From Delphinus delphis (lineage: Eukaryota > Chordata > Mammalia > Artiodactyla > Delphinidae): DNA of 64,000 nucleotides. Under the pieces are notes generated by a model that saw only the letters and a program-made list of their open reading frames with translations, was not told the DNA's origin and did not search any database. Positions 1 through 11,251 of the stretch are shown one piece after another (within the stretch, counting starts at the first letter, position 1; the number at the start of each line of letters is the position of its first letter). The DNA lies in assembly GCF_949987515.2 (NCBI RefSeq), contig NC_082694.2, forward strand, positions 41,998,451 to 42,062,450. The letters are read 5' to 3'. Position numbers and translations under genes: made by a program.

Positions 1-760
1 CTTATATCCTTAATGTTTTTTTCCTGCTTGTTCTATTGTATAGTGAGAGAAGTTTTTAAAAAATCCCCCACTATGATTGTTGTTTGCCTATTTCTTCTGT
101 CAATTTTTCTTTATATATTTTGTAGCAGTGTTAATTGCATAGTAATTTAGATTTTTTTCATTTTCTGATTGAATCTGACCTTTTATTTATGATATAACCT
201 TCATCTGTAGAAATACTTTTTCCTTTAAAGTTTATATTTTTTATTAATATACCTACAGAAGATTTTCCCATGCTATATTTTCATATCCTTTTATAATTTT
301 TCTGTATTTTTATATGTATTTAATATAATAAATTAATACTAGTCTATGTATTTAGTTGTAAATCCAGTTTGATTTTTTAATCTTTTAACTGAATTATGCA
401 GTGCATTGATATCTATTGAAATAAGTATGCTTTTGTTTAAAGTTATGTGATTTTCATTTGCCCTTACAGGTTTATTTAGTTTTTTTCTTTCTCTTGATTT
501 TTTTTGGACTGACAGATGGTTTCTTACCATGCTATTTTCTCTCTATTGGTTTAGAAGATATAAAACTTTAAACAGTTATTTTTGTAGTTATCCTATCATT
601 ACAGCATGTACTCCTTATTTATCAAAGTCGAATGTTAATACTTTACCTTTCTCCTCCCAAATGCATGGCTTTTGAAATACTTCAGCTTCATTTGCCTGCT
701 TCCCAAATGATTTATTATTGTTGTCTAGTAACCTAAAAAATACACACGTACACAATCATT
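1..760 (-). mobile_element. Old L1M LINE fragment, antisense (5' half region)
   Basis: The plus strand reads as the complement of the ORF1/5'-proximal part of an ancient mammalian L1M element. The order of T-rich phrases about a growing-element region, a 'cattaca/atgtactcc' stretch near 595 and an 'attattgttgtc' stretch near 714 matches that consensus region. Divergence is heavy and no open frame remains. The same consensus region recurs antisense from about 1800, so two copies or a rearranged copy are present. Subfamily is not resolved. Confidence 0.5.
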
Positions 761-929
761 ATTATCTTTTTTTAAGAAAAAAATGAACTCAGTGTTCATA
801 ATGTTTATTTATATTTGTCATTTGTCATTTTCTTCTTTCATTCCTACTTGCATCTCTGGCTTTCTAACTGGGCTTATCTTCCTAGTGACTGAAAAAAAAT
901 ATTTGGAATTTTAAAAATGCAGTTATTTA

Positions 930-1682
930 CCCATTCCTCCATTGACAGACAACTAGGTTGTTTCCATATCTTGGCTATTGTGAATAATGCTGCAATAAGC
1001 ATGAGAGTGCAGTTATTTTTTTGATATCCTGTTTTTATTTTCTTTGGCTATATACCCAGAAGGAAGATTGCTGAATATTATGGTAATCCTATTTTTAATT
1101 TTTTGAGGAACCTTCATACTGTATTCCATAGTGTCTGTACTAGTTTTCATTCCTACCAACAGTGCACAAGGGTTCCCTTTAAATCCTTGGCAGTACTTGT
1201 TATCTCTTATCATTTTGATGATAGCCATCCTGATGGGTAAGATGATGTGTCATTGTGGTTTTGATTCGTATTTCCCTGATGATTAGTGATGTTGAGCACC
1301 TTTTCATATTTCTGTTGGCCATTTGTATGTCTTCTTTGGAAAAATGTCTGTTCAGTTTATCTGCCCATTTTAAAATTCGATATTGTTGTTACTGAAATAA
1401 ACCTACATATAGTCAACTGATATTTGACAAATGCTGTCTATTCTGTTCCATTGGTCTATGTGTCTATTTTTATGCCAGTACCATACTGTTTTGATTACTG
1501 TAGCTTTGTAGTATAGTTTGAAATCAGGAGGTGTGATGATTCCAGTTTTGTTCTTATTTCTCAGGATTGCTTTGGCTATTTGGGGTGACTTTTGTGTTTC
1601 CATACACATTTTAGGCTTGTTTTTTCTATTTCTATGAAAAATGCCATTGGAATTTTGATAGGGATTGCATTGAATCAACAAC
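930..1682 (-). mobile_element. L1 ORF2 C-terminal fragment, antisense, internally deleted
   Basis: The minus strand encodes two recognisable pieces of L1 ORF2 C-terminal sequence. One lies at about 1403-1684 and holds the conserved [17 protein letters not shown] block. The other lies at about 1013-1228 and holds the LLVGM / [10 protein letters not shown] region near the end of ORF2. Several hundred bases of consensus are missing between them, with the join at about 1385. No intact reverse transcriptase domain is present and the 3'UTR is absent on this side. The element is non-functional. Confidence 0.85.
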
Positions 1683-1800
1683 ACTGTATAACAGCACTGT
1701 ATTATATACTTGAAAGTTGCTAAGAGGCTTGTTTTTAAATGTTCTCACCACAAAAAGGAAATGATAATTATATGATGTGATGGAAGTGTTAGCTAAAACA
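1683..1800 (+). mobile_element. L1MB-type 3'UTR fragment, sense
   Basis: The phrase 'tacttgaaagttgctaagag' at about 1708, followed by a 'tgttctcacc' block, is the signature of an L1MB-class 3'UTR. It also appears in sense at 31024 in this window. The fragment has no poly(A) and stops near 1800. It abuts the antisense ORF2 fragment directly, giving a head-on inverted junction. Confidence 0.65.
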
Positions 1801-2077
1801 CTGATCTTAAAGTGTGTTTTGGCTGTTATTAATATAGCTACACTAGGTTTCTTTAGTGTTTATTTACATGGGATAGCTTTCCCATTCTTTTACTTTTAAA
1901 TCTTATATCCTTATATTTATAGTATTACTCTTAATCGAAAAATATTTTGGATTTTACTTTTTATATTTAATATGAGAGTATCAGTTTTTATTTAATGTAA
2001 TATTGGATATATTTGAGTGTATATATGCCAGTTTTCTGCTTTCTTTTTAATTTTTCTGCTATATTTCTTTTCACTAT

Positions 2078-2320
2078 CTCTTTGCCTTCTTTTTTTTTTT
2101 TTTTTTTTTTTTGCGGTAAGCGGGCCTCTCACTGTTGTGGCCTCTCCCGTTGTGGAGCACAGGCTCTGGATGCACAGGCTCAGCAGCCATGGCTCACGGG
2201 CCCAGCTGCACCGCGGCATGTGGGATCTTCCTGGACCGGGGCACGAACCCGTGTCCCCTGCATCGGCAGGTGGACTCTCAACCACTGCGCCACCAGGGAA
2301 GCCCCTCTTTGCCTTCTTTT
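2078..2320 (-). mobile_element. CHR-1-type tRNA-derived SINE with target-site duplication
   Basis: This is an antisense cetartiodactyl CHR SINE. On the plus strand it begins with a T-run (2091-2112, its poly(A)) and ends with the complement of the 5' 'gggcttccctggtgg' head at 2290-2304. The body holds the complement of a pol III B box ('ggcacgaacc', about 2240). The duplicated target ctctttgccttctttt occurs at 2078-2093 and 2305-2320. Roughly eleven CpGs remain, several positions having decayed to TG/CA. Such elements are mobilised by L1 enzymes. Confidence 0.93.
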
Positions 2321-2628
2321 TGATTTAAGTTTTTATTATTATTTAAATAAATTTCCCCATATTAACTTGTTAGCCCTGTCCTTTATTGATTCTACTAAAG
2401 TACAACATACATTTTTTCTTCTGACATTTACTATTGTAATGTATTTAATTGTATAAATAGTTTTAACCTCCTCAAATAGCATTATTGTTGTTCATCCAGA
2501 CAATGCTCAATTAGATTTATCCAAGTATTTGTGCTATTGATTGCTGTAAACACCTTCTTGCTTCTGAGTCCCATCTGACATCTTTTATGAATATATTTTT
2601 CTGATCCCAGAACCTGCCTGAAAATTTA

Positions 2629-2768
2629 GGGAGTTCCCTGGTGGTCCAGTGGTTAGGACTTGGCACTTTCACTGTTGTGGCCTGGGTTTAATCCGTTGTC
2701 GGGGAACTAAGATCCTGCAAGCCATGCGATGCAAGCAAAAAATAAATAAAAAATAAAACAAAATTTAA
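2629..2768 (+). mobile_element. CHR-2-type SINE
   Basis: Sense-oriented. It starts with 'gggagttccctggtggtcca', carries an A-box-like 'agtggttaggactt' and a decayed B box around 'gggtttaatcc', and ends in an AAATA-rich tail at 2737-2758. Flanking aaaatttag (2621) and aaaatttaag (2760) look like the target-site duplication. This subfamily differs from the other CHR copies here in its body ('cggggaactaagatcctgcaagcc'). Confidence 0.88.
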
Positions 2769-4115
2769 GTATGAGTTTACTGTCAGTAAATTCTCTGTTT
2801 TTATTTTTCTGAAAATACCTTTATTTTGCTTATATTTTCACTGGATATAGAATCCTAGGTTGGTAGTTTTTTTTTTTTTTTTTTGTCAGAATTCTCAAGA
2901 CACTGTTCTATTTTACTTTAATATTTTCTGGCTTTCATAATTTCTATCAAAAAGATAATGGTCAGTCTTTCTCTCTCGGTTCATACCTGGGCAGCTCCTC
3001 CTGAACTCTAAATTTTGTCTTTTCAGATTTGTACATCTGTTAATATATCTCTCACACTGCATGTAATTTGACATTACCTTGATGGAAGCAGTCCCAGATA
3101 CAGGACTCACCTTGACGGGCTTTCCTTCTTTCCTTAGAACCTTGGTATCTCTCAAATGATTTCAAACCAATATTTTAAAAATATATTGGTCAGGATTGTG
3201 TAGTTGTTTTCAGTGAGAAGATTGGTCTGAAGCAATGTCATACATTATTAGTGGACAAACTCTAACTTGTGCTTTACATATTTTAGTTTCCTATTCCCTG
3301 TAGGCATTTTCAAATATGTCTTTTATTTCTTTAAACATAGTTAGCTGTTTCATAAACTGTGTCTGATAATTTCAGTATCTGATGTGCACCTTTTTCTACT
3401 GTCTGCTCTTTCTGTTTGTTCTTCCTCACAGTGCCCCATTTCTATGTGTGCATTGTTAATTACTTTGACCTGTGTATTGAATTTGTCCTTGAAAAAGTAC
3501 ATTTGTTGAGGCCAGGATGAAGGCACAGTCTACTCGAGAAGATTTACATTTGTGTCTAACTATTACATGTGGATGTGACCAGTGGAAGGCACTCTTAACC
3601 CAACATAAAATGTGAAGTTCTTAGAAACCTCCAGAGAGCAAATCTACTGGAAGGCTGACCAGGGACAACATTTATTCATAGAATATTTTTTACTTTTTCT
3701 TCCTTTTCTCATAATTTTTCTTCTAGAATCTACAAGGCATAGCTTATGAATCACTTTACATTAGGTGCTCAACCCTTTGTGTCCCAAATCAATGTGGGGG
3801 AGTGTCTTCTCAGATTCCCTGCTATGGGCAGGTCCTAGGCTTTGACTTTCTTCCCACCTCTGTCCATACCATATGTGGGCAAATTTGACACATGGCCTCA
3901 AGGTAAAAGCAACTTGGTGCTCATGTGTACAATTTATATCTCTGTGTTTCCTTTTTCCCCTCCCTGAGGTTTGTGCCTTCAGTTTGTGATCTACGTGTTA
4001 GCGCTTAAATGGCTTTAAAGGGATTTTGAAATATCTTTATCTAGCATTTTAATTTTGATCATTGGAATATTTGGTCTAAATAAAATTATTCATCATTATT
4101 GGAAATAGAAGTTCC

Positions 4116-5278
4116 CTATCTTTTTGCTTTTATTGTATTGGGAAAAGAAAATACTCCTTTATTATATGAATTTTGGGAATTTATTGAATGTTTTTATTTG
4201 TGTATCATTTTAGTTATTTATATATCCATCACACTAAATTAATAAACTTTAGTTTTTATATGTTTATAGCATTTAATATTATTGTCTCTTGAATAGTATA
4301 TATATTTCTTCTTTGTAGTGTACTTTATGTAAATATTTCCAATACATGTATGTTAACATATTTTACTGTGGCGATGGATCTTTTGAGTGTTTTTAAAAAA
4401 AATCTTTAAATATTTTTAAATAGTTTTGAATTTATCTATGTCCAGGGATAGGTGAGCAGGTTGATAATGAAAAGAGAAAACAGATGAATAGTTGTGAGGC
4501 TAAAGACAGAATCAGTAGTGGGATGGCATGTGGCTAGGGTATAATGAAAAAGATGGTAGGTTAGGAACACCAGGATATTTGGATTTTTGTGTCTTTAGGT
4601 CATGCAAAAATCTAAGCAATAAACCAGCTACTATGTCCTAGCATATATACTTTAATTTTGTTTCTTTCATGTGCTTTCCTTGATAAAAAAAATTGTTACT
4701 AAATTGAGTTTTGTTAACTGTAGGTGAAACCTTAAAACGATATATAACTGTCATTTAAAAAAGAAATGAATTCATGGGGAAATGTATTGTTATATGCAGA
4801 TTTCCAGTGGAAACCTGCAGATGCTCACATAAGAAACATTCTTCCCACTCTTTTGAATAAACATGTTGCAAGCCTAGTACATTTGCATACCCAAGAGAAT
4901 AATTGTTTCAAAGATATGGGCTGTGAACACATGTGGTTGTCTACCAGATTATGAACACCAGACTTGAGACATATATTTTTCAGGTGTACAGCTTGAGTCA
5001 GCACAAATGCTGTGTCTTGGGGAGTATTTGGAGAAATGTAGGTGCTACTGTATTTTGACTAATCATTCCCTCTAGCTCTCATTGTGACTGATGGAAAATT
5101 TATTTTATTTTCCCTTCACAAAGGGAAAACAAAATTGTACTTATCTTACTGCATAGTTTGTTAAGGAATTTCCATTTGTACTTACATTTCACAGATGTTC
5201 TGAAATGGTTAAACCAAAAAAGCGTGTTTCAACTCATGAGTGACTTGTAACAAAATGCATCCTATCAGTTGGTTAAAA
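4116..5278. other. Unassigned AT-rich sequence
   Basis: I recognise no gene or repeat family here. The sequence is AT-rich, with short open frames of no more than about 60 codons and no splice-site or homology support. Degraded LINE sequence cannot be excluded. Confidence 0.4.
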
Positions 5279-5294
5279 AATATATATATATATA

Positions 5295-5346
<52 letters not shown>

Positions 5347-5378
5347 TATGTGTGTGTGTCTGTGTGTGTGTGTATGTA
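5279..5378. repeat. Compound (TA)n(TG)n(CA)n microsatellite
   Basis: About 100 bp of almost unbroken alternating pyrimidine-purine: TA, then TGTGTG, then about 14 TA units, about 8 CA units, ATATG, and two TG blocks interrupted by one C (TCTG). The TG-TA-CA order makes a large inverted repeat centred near 5316. The CA-ATAT-TG order makes a second one centred near 5347. Short apparent frames across it are repeat artefacts. Confidence 0.97.
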
Positions 5379-8100
5379 GTTTCATAACAGTGATACACAT
5401 AAGCATCTTTTTAGGCCAGTGCAGTACTTTCTTGCTTTATGAGTGAGAAGTTATAGTCACATACTTGGCCTGAATGTTTGATTTTTCATTTATCTTTAGT
5501 AATTTATTACAGTGGAGCTGACAGAAGATGAAAGATGTTTAGATACACATGAAGCCTAGCAGCTCCTGTAGATCTGAAGAAGTTCAAGTGCTCAACCTCA
5601 GAATCTGTTATAACTCATGCTTATTAAATTGGCTCCAGGTTTTATTTTTCAGAGAAGTCCCCAAATAACTGATTTTCTAAGATATATCCAGTGTTAGCCA
5701 TATCCATCTCCTCTTAAATAACAGCTATTTCAAATTGTCCTGGTATGACTGGGGCAACCATACAGTCTGGTTTGCCCAGGCCAGGGATCATTACTACTAG
5801 TGTTCTCTTATGCTCTCAAAAGGTGCAGCTTTGGATGATAAATTATATGGCCACACTAGATTTAAAAGGCTAAGATTCATAAAATTTGGAAGGAAGAAAA
5901 ATTGCTCTAATATTACATATTCATGTACTGTACCCCCCACCAAGTAAAAGCATTCCCTTTGTTATCAAACGTTTTTCCCCTACTCCTTGGTTTGAAGTAT
6001 ATCATTTCTATTTTGGTTAGAAGTATGTGCAGAGTATTTTAGCTTGGCAATTATAGAAATAGATTACTGTCTTTTATAATTTAATCAATGAATCCTATAC
6101 AACTTGTCTCAGTATTTTCCTATGGCAGAGTAAGGAAAGCTCTTTATGTTAATGAATTTTAATGGTTTATCCTGCAAAAATTTACATTTATTTGCCTATA
6201 AATATCTACAAATATAAACAACTTACAGAAAATATTTTTGATATGCCAACTAAATGTATTTGAGGATGTTATTCCTGTGGAATGCTGTCAAAAGTTTTAC
6301 AGTAACCAGCCAATGATCTTTGTATTAATTTCCATGTATCATCAGTTATTGAATTCTTACTTTAGAGAAAGGTGTGCTCTTCTTAGGTCAGATTTGCAGA
6401 TAAATAAGTCTATTTTGGGCTTTATTTTCTGTTTTATATTAAAAATTTTGACCTTCAGTTTCTCTTTTCTGGAAATTGGATGATTAGAAAGCTGATTAGA
6501 CATGAAACCAGATGGCACGTAGGGGGTATATCACAAAGTTCTTACAGTCTTTCTCAGAGTGTATGTCTTGAATACACATGAATAACCGAGAACTCTCAAA
6601 TATGAGTGCTTTTGAACTTGAGATTAAAAAAATAAAAAGAAGCACGAAGGTTCATGAGAAAGTAAGTTTTATGGAGCCAGACACATTCAGCCCAGTCTTC
6701 TATTCACCTACATGTGGTGTACTTTTGTATAATCATAATCATATTTATGATCTTAGGATGCTAAAAGACCCTCAGTTAACATGTTCAGAAACTCTGTAGG
6801 TAATAGGGACAGTCATATTTTTAAAAATATTTTAAGCAAGGAAACTAAGCCATCAAAAAGAGTTACTGATTAACCTTAAGTGAACTTTTAAAAATGTAAA
6901 CAAATCATCCAAGTCTGAAATCATTCCAAATAATTGTAGTTTTACTTTTTATTTTCTATTATTATTATAAAAATATTGGAAATAATGTCTTATTCATTTG
7001 GAGTAAAAGTCAATAGCCATCTTTACTGTGTGTATCTTCTACCATCTGATACCAAACTTGATCAGAATTCAGAGTGAAACCTATGGGTTACCTTTTTAAA
7101 TTTCTACAATTTGATTGTATCCTTTATCAGTGTTAGGGTGGATGAGAAGGTGGACTACCATCTTTTAATATGCTTATTTATTCTGCTTCCCGTGTGACGT
7201 TTTTTAGTTTTAGAATATGTGTCAGGTGATATTCAGGCTTACAATAAAGTAATTGTATTATATTAGAACTCTTGACACTTTTTTAAGTCAAGAAGTTAGA
7301 AATGAAGAGGGCTACACTCACTTTTTCTTTTGTTTTTTCATTGGAAGAAGACCCTTGATTGCTAACTTTCTCATGGCCAAGTAACAAACCACCCAGGTAT
7401 CTATTTCTTGTAGCAACAAACAAGGATTACTTACTTTGTTCCTACTCATGATCATCAGTAACTTTAGGATAATTCATCACTTACTGCCTTCTGTAATGCA
7501 TAGCCTTACATACGTGAATATGGATGCTTGTATTTGATGAAGTCATTCCCTAGCTTTCATGAACTTAACAGATGCCTAGTCGGCAAGTCTGTATAGTTCC
7601 ATGGCAAGTATATGCCATTACTAGTGAATGATTTCACAATTTGTAATACTACACATGGTTTTGAGATCTTAACACTTAAGCATTCTCCTTTTGAGTCTCC
7701 CCTTACCCAATCATGTTCAGTGTGAGTTTCCTGGTAGCCCAAAGGCTTGCCAAACCTAGTGAGCATCCCCAAGTCTGTCTTGCTGTAAATGCCCAGGAAA
7801 ATCTCAGTTTGTATGGTGGTGTTATTGATGAATCACATTTACAAGGTTTTTGACTTTGTTTTGGTTGAGTCTGAAATGAGAGATGGAAATCAGGGACCTG
7901 GCTGTCAGCCATATCAGAAAAGTCAGGCATTTCTAAGACAGGAAATACATAAAATACATAAAAAATGAAGAGATTATTGAGTAGGGGGCAAATTCAGATA
8001 AAATTCAGATACTTTTTATTCCTCAAGTGGAATCTTGGCTAGATGTGATTATCATAGGTTTGAAATTGAGCTCTGCCTCACACCTTCAGGTAAATGATTC
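5379..8100. other. Unassigned single-copy-looking sequence
   Basis: No gene, RNA or repeat family recognised. The longest frames (about 80 codons near 6238-6483 and 6578-6799) have no domain features I know. They are expected by chance in 2.7 kb of AT-rich DNA. Confidence 0.4.
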
Positions 8101-8102
8101 CA

Positions 8103-8143
<41 letters not shown>

Positions 8144-8153
8144 GTATATATAG
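8101..8153. repeat. (TG)n(TA)n microsatellite
   Basis: About 13 TG units (8103-8128) run directly into about 8 TA units and a 'tgtatatata' end. A typical slippage-prone dinucleotide locus, probably length-polymorphic. Confidence 0.95.
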
Positions 8154-8689
8154 TTTGCTTTTTACAGTTGTGATATAGTATCTGTAATATTAAAACATCA
8201 CTCAAATCCTCAGATTTTATGATATATTTTTAAACTACAGATTGCAGGAAACAGTGCAGGTTATGTAATCATAACCTCCCAAACAAGCAGGTATATTACA
8301 GAGAAACAGTAACAAAACATACATCATGCCAGTTAATAATTTAAACGAAGTAGATATGTTTTCCTTAACACCTAATTGATTATCCTAAATAGAATAAAAT
8401 CCACATATGTTCAATTCTTGATTAAGCCCTACATTTTTAGCTTCTTTCACATTCTTGCTTTGTATTTACTCTAAGATAGAAACAACTTTACTTCAAAGGT
8501 TAAATGTTTTCAGAAGCCATTTCAGTTTTATATAAAGTTTCTAAATATTTAGGAATTACATAAATGTAGACCATTGTTTCCTTTCAAAATTTGTTTCATT
8601 GGAGCAGATAATAGATTTCCACTTTCAACTACACAGTTAGCTGTTTTATTTTTGAGTATACCTTCTCCTCAGTATTTCTTCCCACAGAA

Positions 8690-9290
8690 TTTTGGAATTT
8701 TGTTCCTCTCATGTTTTATTGAAAAGGCTCGCTGCCATTATATCATTTCGTTTTCCGGTTTTATCCTTTTGTCTGAAGGCACATTGCAGCATGCCTGGTT
8801 TAAGGACACTAGACAGCGAGAGAAATGGATAGCCATAAGAGTGTCTCTAGTCAAGGTTGAAAGAGTGCACGTAGCTTTCTAAACTGAACGCCGTGAATGG
8901 AGGACATTTAGGTTATTGCCATGACAATTCTAATTGTTGGAACTTTATTCTTATTATGGTCTTTATTCAGTTGGATTCACCCTAACAGCACACACAGACG
9001 AGTCACTTTAATTTCTGGGCTGGTTTTGGAGAACATGTAGCCAAGAATCATCATCTTTTTGTTACGATAACAAAACACACGGTCAAGGGGGGGTCTAAAT
9101 GGAATTGCATTTTATAGGCCTGCAGAGATCGGTATGAAGTAAGACACGCTCTCTTTGACCTCTGGAGGCTCTCTCTAACGAACGATGGGGCTACATTTTA
9201 AATTACAGGAGATTCCAATTACTGTGAAATTACGGGGCTCTGTGAGCTCCCTCTACGGGCAAATTTAACGTCTGCAAATTATATTTTGTC
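8690..9290. promoter_or_regulatory. Candidate conserved non-coding stretch
   Basis: No repeat family is recognisable. Base composition is more balanced than the surroundings, and scattered CpGs survive (for example near 8752, 9065, 9129 and 9180), unlike nearby decayed repeats. There is no convincing open frame. This appearance is common for distal regulatory elements but is not proof. Only cross-species alignment can show constraint. Confidence 0.25.
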
Positions 9291-9640
9291 TTCTTCTTCT
9301 TTTTTTTTTCCCCTCTTCTTCCCATTTTTCCCCCAACAAAGCCTCTGTGTGGCCTCTGGGATGGGGTGGCCGCCTAAGGGCCCAGAGGTTGTGCTCCTTG
9401 GAGCGTGTGCAAGATGGCTGCCCCAAGGCTGTTTGAAGCTGGCGCGTTTGAAGCAGCCGCGCGTGTTTGAAGCTGCGGCATTTGAAGCTGTCGGGCTTGA
9501 AGCTGGCGCGTGTGTTTGAAGCTGCGGCATTTGATGTTGCTGAGGACGTTTGTAAATTTGAGACAGACTTTAATATTGTTAGACGGTAGGGGAGTCCTTT
9601 TCAACCCCCTTTTCATTTTTTTTTCACTTGAACTTTTAAA
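9291..9640. repeat. GC-rich block with tandem TTTGAAGC minisatellite
   Basis: A T/C-rich lead (9291-9330) precedes a GC-rich, CpG-containing block. A YY1-type site (aagatggc) lies at 9411-9418. A TTTGAAGC core then recurs, with single changes, at 9432, 9447, 9466, 9481, 9496, 9515 and 9530. Spacings are 15, 19, 15, 15, 19 and 15 bp, which gives a 49-bp higher-order period. Frames run open on both strands through the repeat only because the array lacks stops. I do not know the family. It could be a young local minisatellite or part of an unrecognised element's 5' region. Confidence 0.7.
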
Positions 9641-10510
9641 AAAGTTTTATTTAACTTTTTTTTTCCAACTATTTTAACTACTTATGTCAGCCGAGGAATG
9701 CTGTGATTCACAGCCATTATTGTAAAGAGGCTGTTATGTATTTTTAGTGCTGCTGGGACCATAGGAATTCTTGAGTGGCTTTGACTGGATGCAACAATGT
9801 GGAGAATAATCCCAACTGTGAAAAGTGCTACTGTGGCCACAGAACAGTACAGAATAATTTTGAAAAAGGGCAGTCTCCTTGTTGCTTTTAGAAGAAGGCC
9901 ATGTATGCCTGCTGTTGCATTTGCAAGATTGATGAGTGTAGAGGTAGAACAAACGTATGTGAAGTAGTTGGAGATGCATAGGGGATGCATAGTTGGGGAT
10001 GCAGAGGTAGTTGGGGATGCATAGTAGGTATAGGAATTAAATTTGCAGCTTTCCAGGAGCAAAGCATTTTCTGATTTCTAACTATGATTTTTTCCTCCAA
10101 TTTCTGTAAGAACTAGAGAGAAAGGTGGATGTCATTATTGACCCTTTGGACACTACTGTAGAGGCAAATGGCGCTTTATATAGAGAGCATCTACTTTGAC
10201 AATGTGAGAGAAGGGGATGAGTATTGCTGGTGCTGGGAAAGGAAAGAAAACAGATGGTTATCTTATAGCTGTAGATTGTGGTTTGGGAAACACCTTGTTT
10301 GGGAGAACCCTAGGTGTGGAAGTGAAAAATATGGAGAAAAATTTGGAAGGAGCCATGCGTTGTCAAACCCAAAGTGGACTGGATGAGAAACAAATAATTT
10401 TTCACGTAATTCCCAGCCTGGAGCAACATCATGTACTTGCATGCAGAGTTGATGAAGTAAGACATGCTCTACCGGTGTCTATGGTTCTCCTCTGAGAGTT
10501 GGTGCAGGTT
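9641..10510 (+). pseudogene. Possible decayed processed pseudogene, identity unknown
   Basis: No repeat family recognised. A plus-strand frame at about 9787-9972 is rich in Cys (CEKCYCG, then CCF, then ACCCICK) but contains an in-frame stop. Downstream, frames at 10168-10386 and 10217-10495 overlap in different phases, as in a frameshifted coding remnant. A minus-strand frame at 9682-10062 contains a hydrophobic stretch and is the alternative reading. Four near-copies of 'ggggatgca' lie at about 9960-10021. The Cys spacing vaguely recalls CXC/CRC zinc domains, but I cannot assign a parent gene. Confidence 0.2.
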
Positions 10511-11014
10511 AGAAAGCCACTTTGATGAGCTTGCCATCAGTTTTTTTTCCTTTGGAAGTAGCATGTTGCCTTCTGCTAATGATCATTCTCTTGAAAATTA
10601 AGTAATGGTTTCTTGATATTGGCTATTTGTTGAGACCTAACCTATTTACTTATATCTGTACCACCAATTTTTTTCATTGTGTAGAACACAAATTCTATAA
10701 GATATGCATCTGTTTTTCAGCCATATTTGGATTGTATATCTACCCAGGATTGAGGTGTTTTGTTCAGTATTTCATTCATTTTGGCAAAAATCTACAATTC
10801 CTTCAGTTCACAGAAAAAGCTATATATTAAATACATATAATTAAAATCGAGTTATTTCCTTTAATTTATACAGACCTGAGTTTTAGTCTAATAAATAATT
10901 TAAATGTGTGCTTTACCTGTTTAATTAAGAGTGAGGTATGTCTTGTACACTTTTGAATAATGAAAACATTTCCCATTTCTTCATAGAACAGATGATCTTG
11001 GACTCTGTTTTCTT
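10511..11014. other. Unassigned AT-rich sequence
   Basis: Nothing recognisable. Short frames only, with no RNA gene or repeat signature seen. Confidence 0.4.
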
Positions 11015-11251
11015 ACAAGTAATTGTTTTTTGTTTTTGTTTTTGCGGTACGCGGGCCTCTCACTGTTGTGGCCTCTCCCGTTGCGGAGCACAGGCTCCGG
11101 ATGCGCAGGCTCAGCGGCCGTGGCTCACGGGCCTAGCCACTCCGTGGCATGTGGGATCTTCCCGGACCGGGGCACGAACCCGTGTCCCCTGCATTGGCAG
11201 GCGGACTCTCAACCACTGCGCCACCAGGGAAGCCCACAAGTAATTGTTTTT
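11015..11251 (-). mobile_element. CHR-1-type SINE with perfect target-site duplication
   Basis: Antisense copy. The body runs from 'gcggtacgcgggcctctcac' (11044) to 'ccaccagggaagccc' (about 11235). The 16-bp duplication acaagtaattgttttt is perfect at 11015-11030 and 11236-11251. The tail is a short T/G-interrupted run rather than pure T. The perfect duplication suggests a fairly recent insertion. Confidence 0.95.

Larger units (their letters stand above)
1790..4115 (-). mobile_element. Old L1M 5' region, antisense, split by two SINEs
   Basis: Read on the minus strand this is the 5'UTR/ORF1-proximal part of an ancient L1M. Recognisable in order are the 'tattaatatagctacac' stretch (1830), the 'tgttcatccagacaatgc' stretch (2490), 'actggatatagaatcctagg' (2840), 'tctgataatttcagtatctg' (3362) and 'agaagatttacatttgtgtc' (3537). 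A terminal 'attggaaatagaagttcc' lies near 4098. A CHR SINE (2089-2304) and a CHR-2 SINE (2629-2758) interrupt it, so both inserted later. The right edge near 4115 would be close to the original 5' end of the L1M. Confidence 0.6.

Noticed and set aside
2013..2456. 147-codon plus-strand open frame with a Cys/His-rich segment
   Set aside because: It is the translation of the antisense CHR SINE and its T-run. The same peptide pattern ([18 protein letters not shown]) recurs at the other antisense CHR copies, so it is not a gene.
5209..5446. Frames on both strands with Tyr-Ile and Thr-His repeats
   Set aside because: Generated by the TA/TG/CA microsatellite.
9411..9418. YY1-type site as evidence that the GC-rich block is an L1 5'UTR
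   Set aside because: The following sequence does not match the L1 5'UTR seen at 53231-53576, so only the motif is retained, not the L1 assignment.
9279..9616. Repetitive frames on both strands over the GC-rich array (for example Gln-Leu and Ala-Ser-Asn rich)
   Set aside because: The array lacks stop codons in several frames. No start context, domain or splice signal supports a protein.
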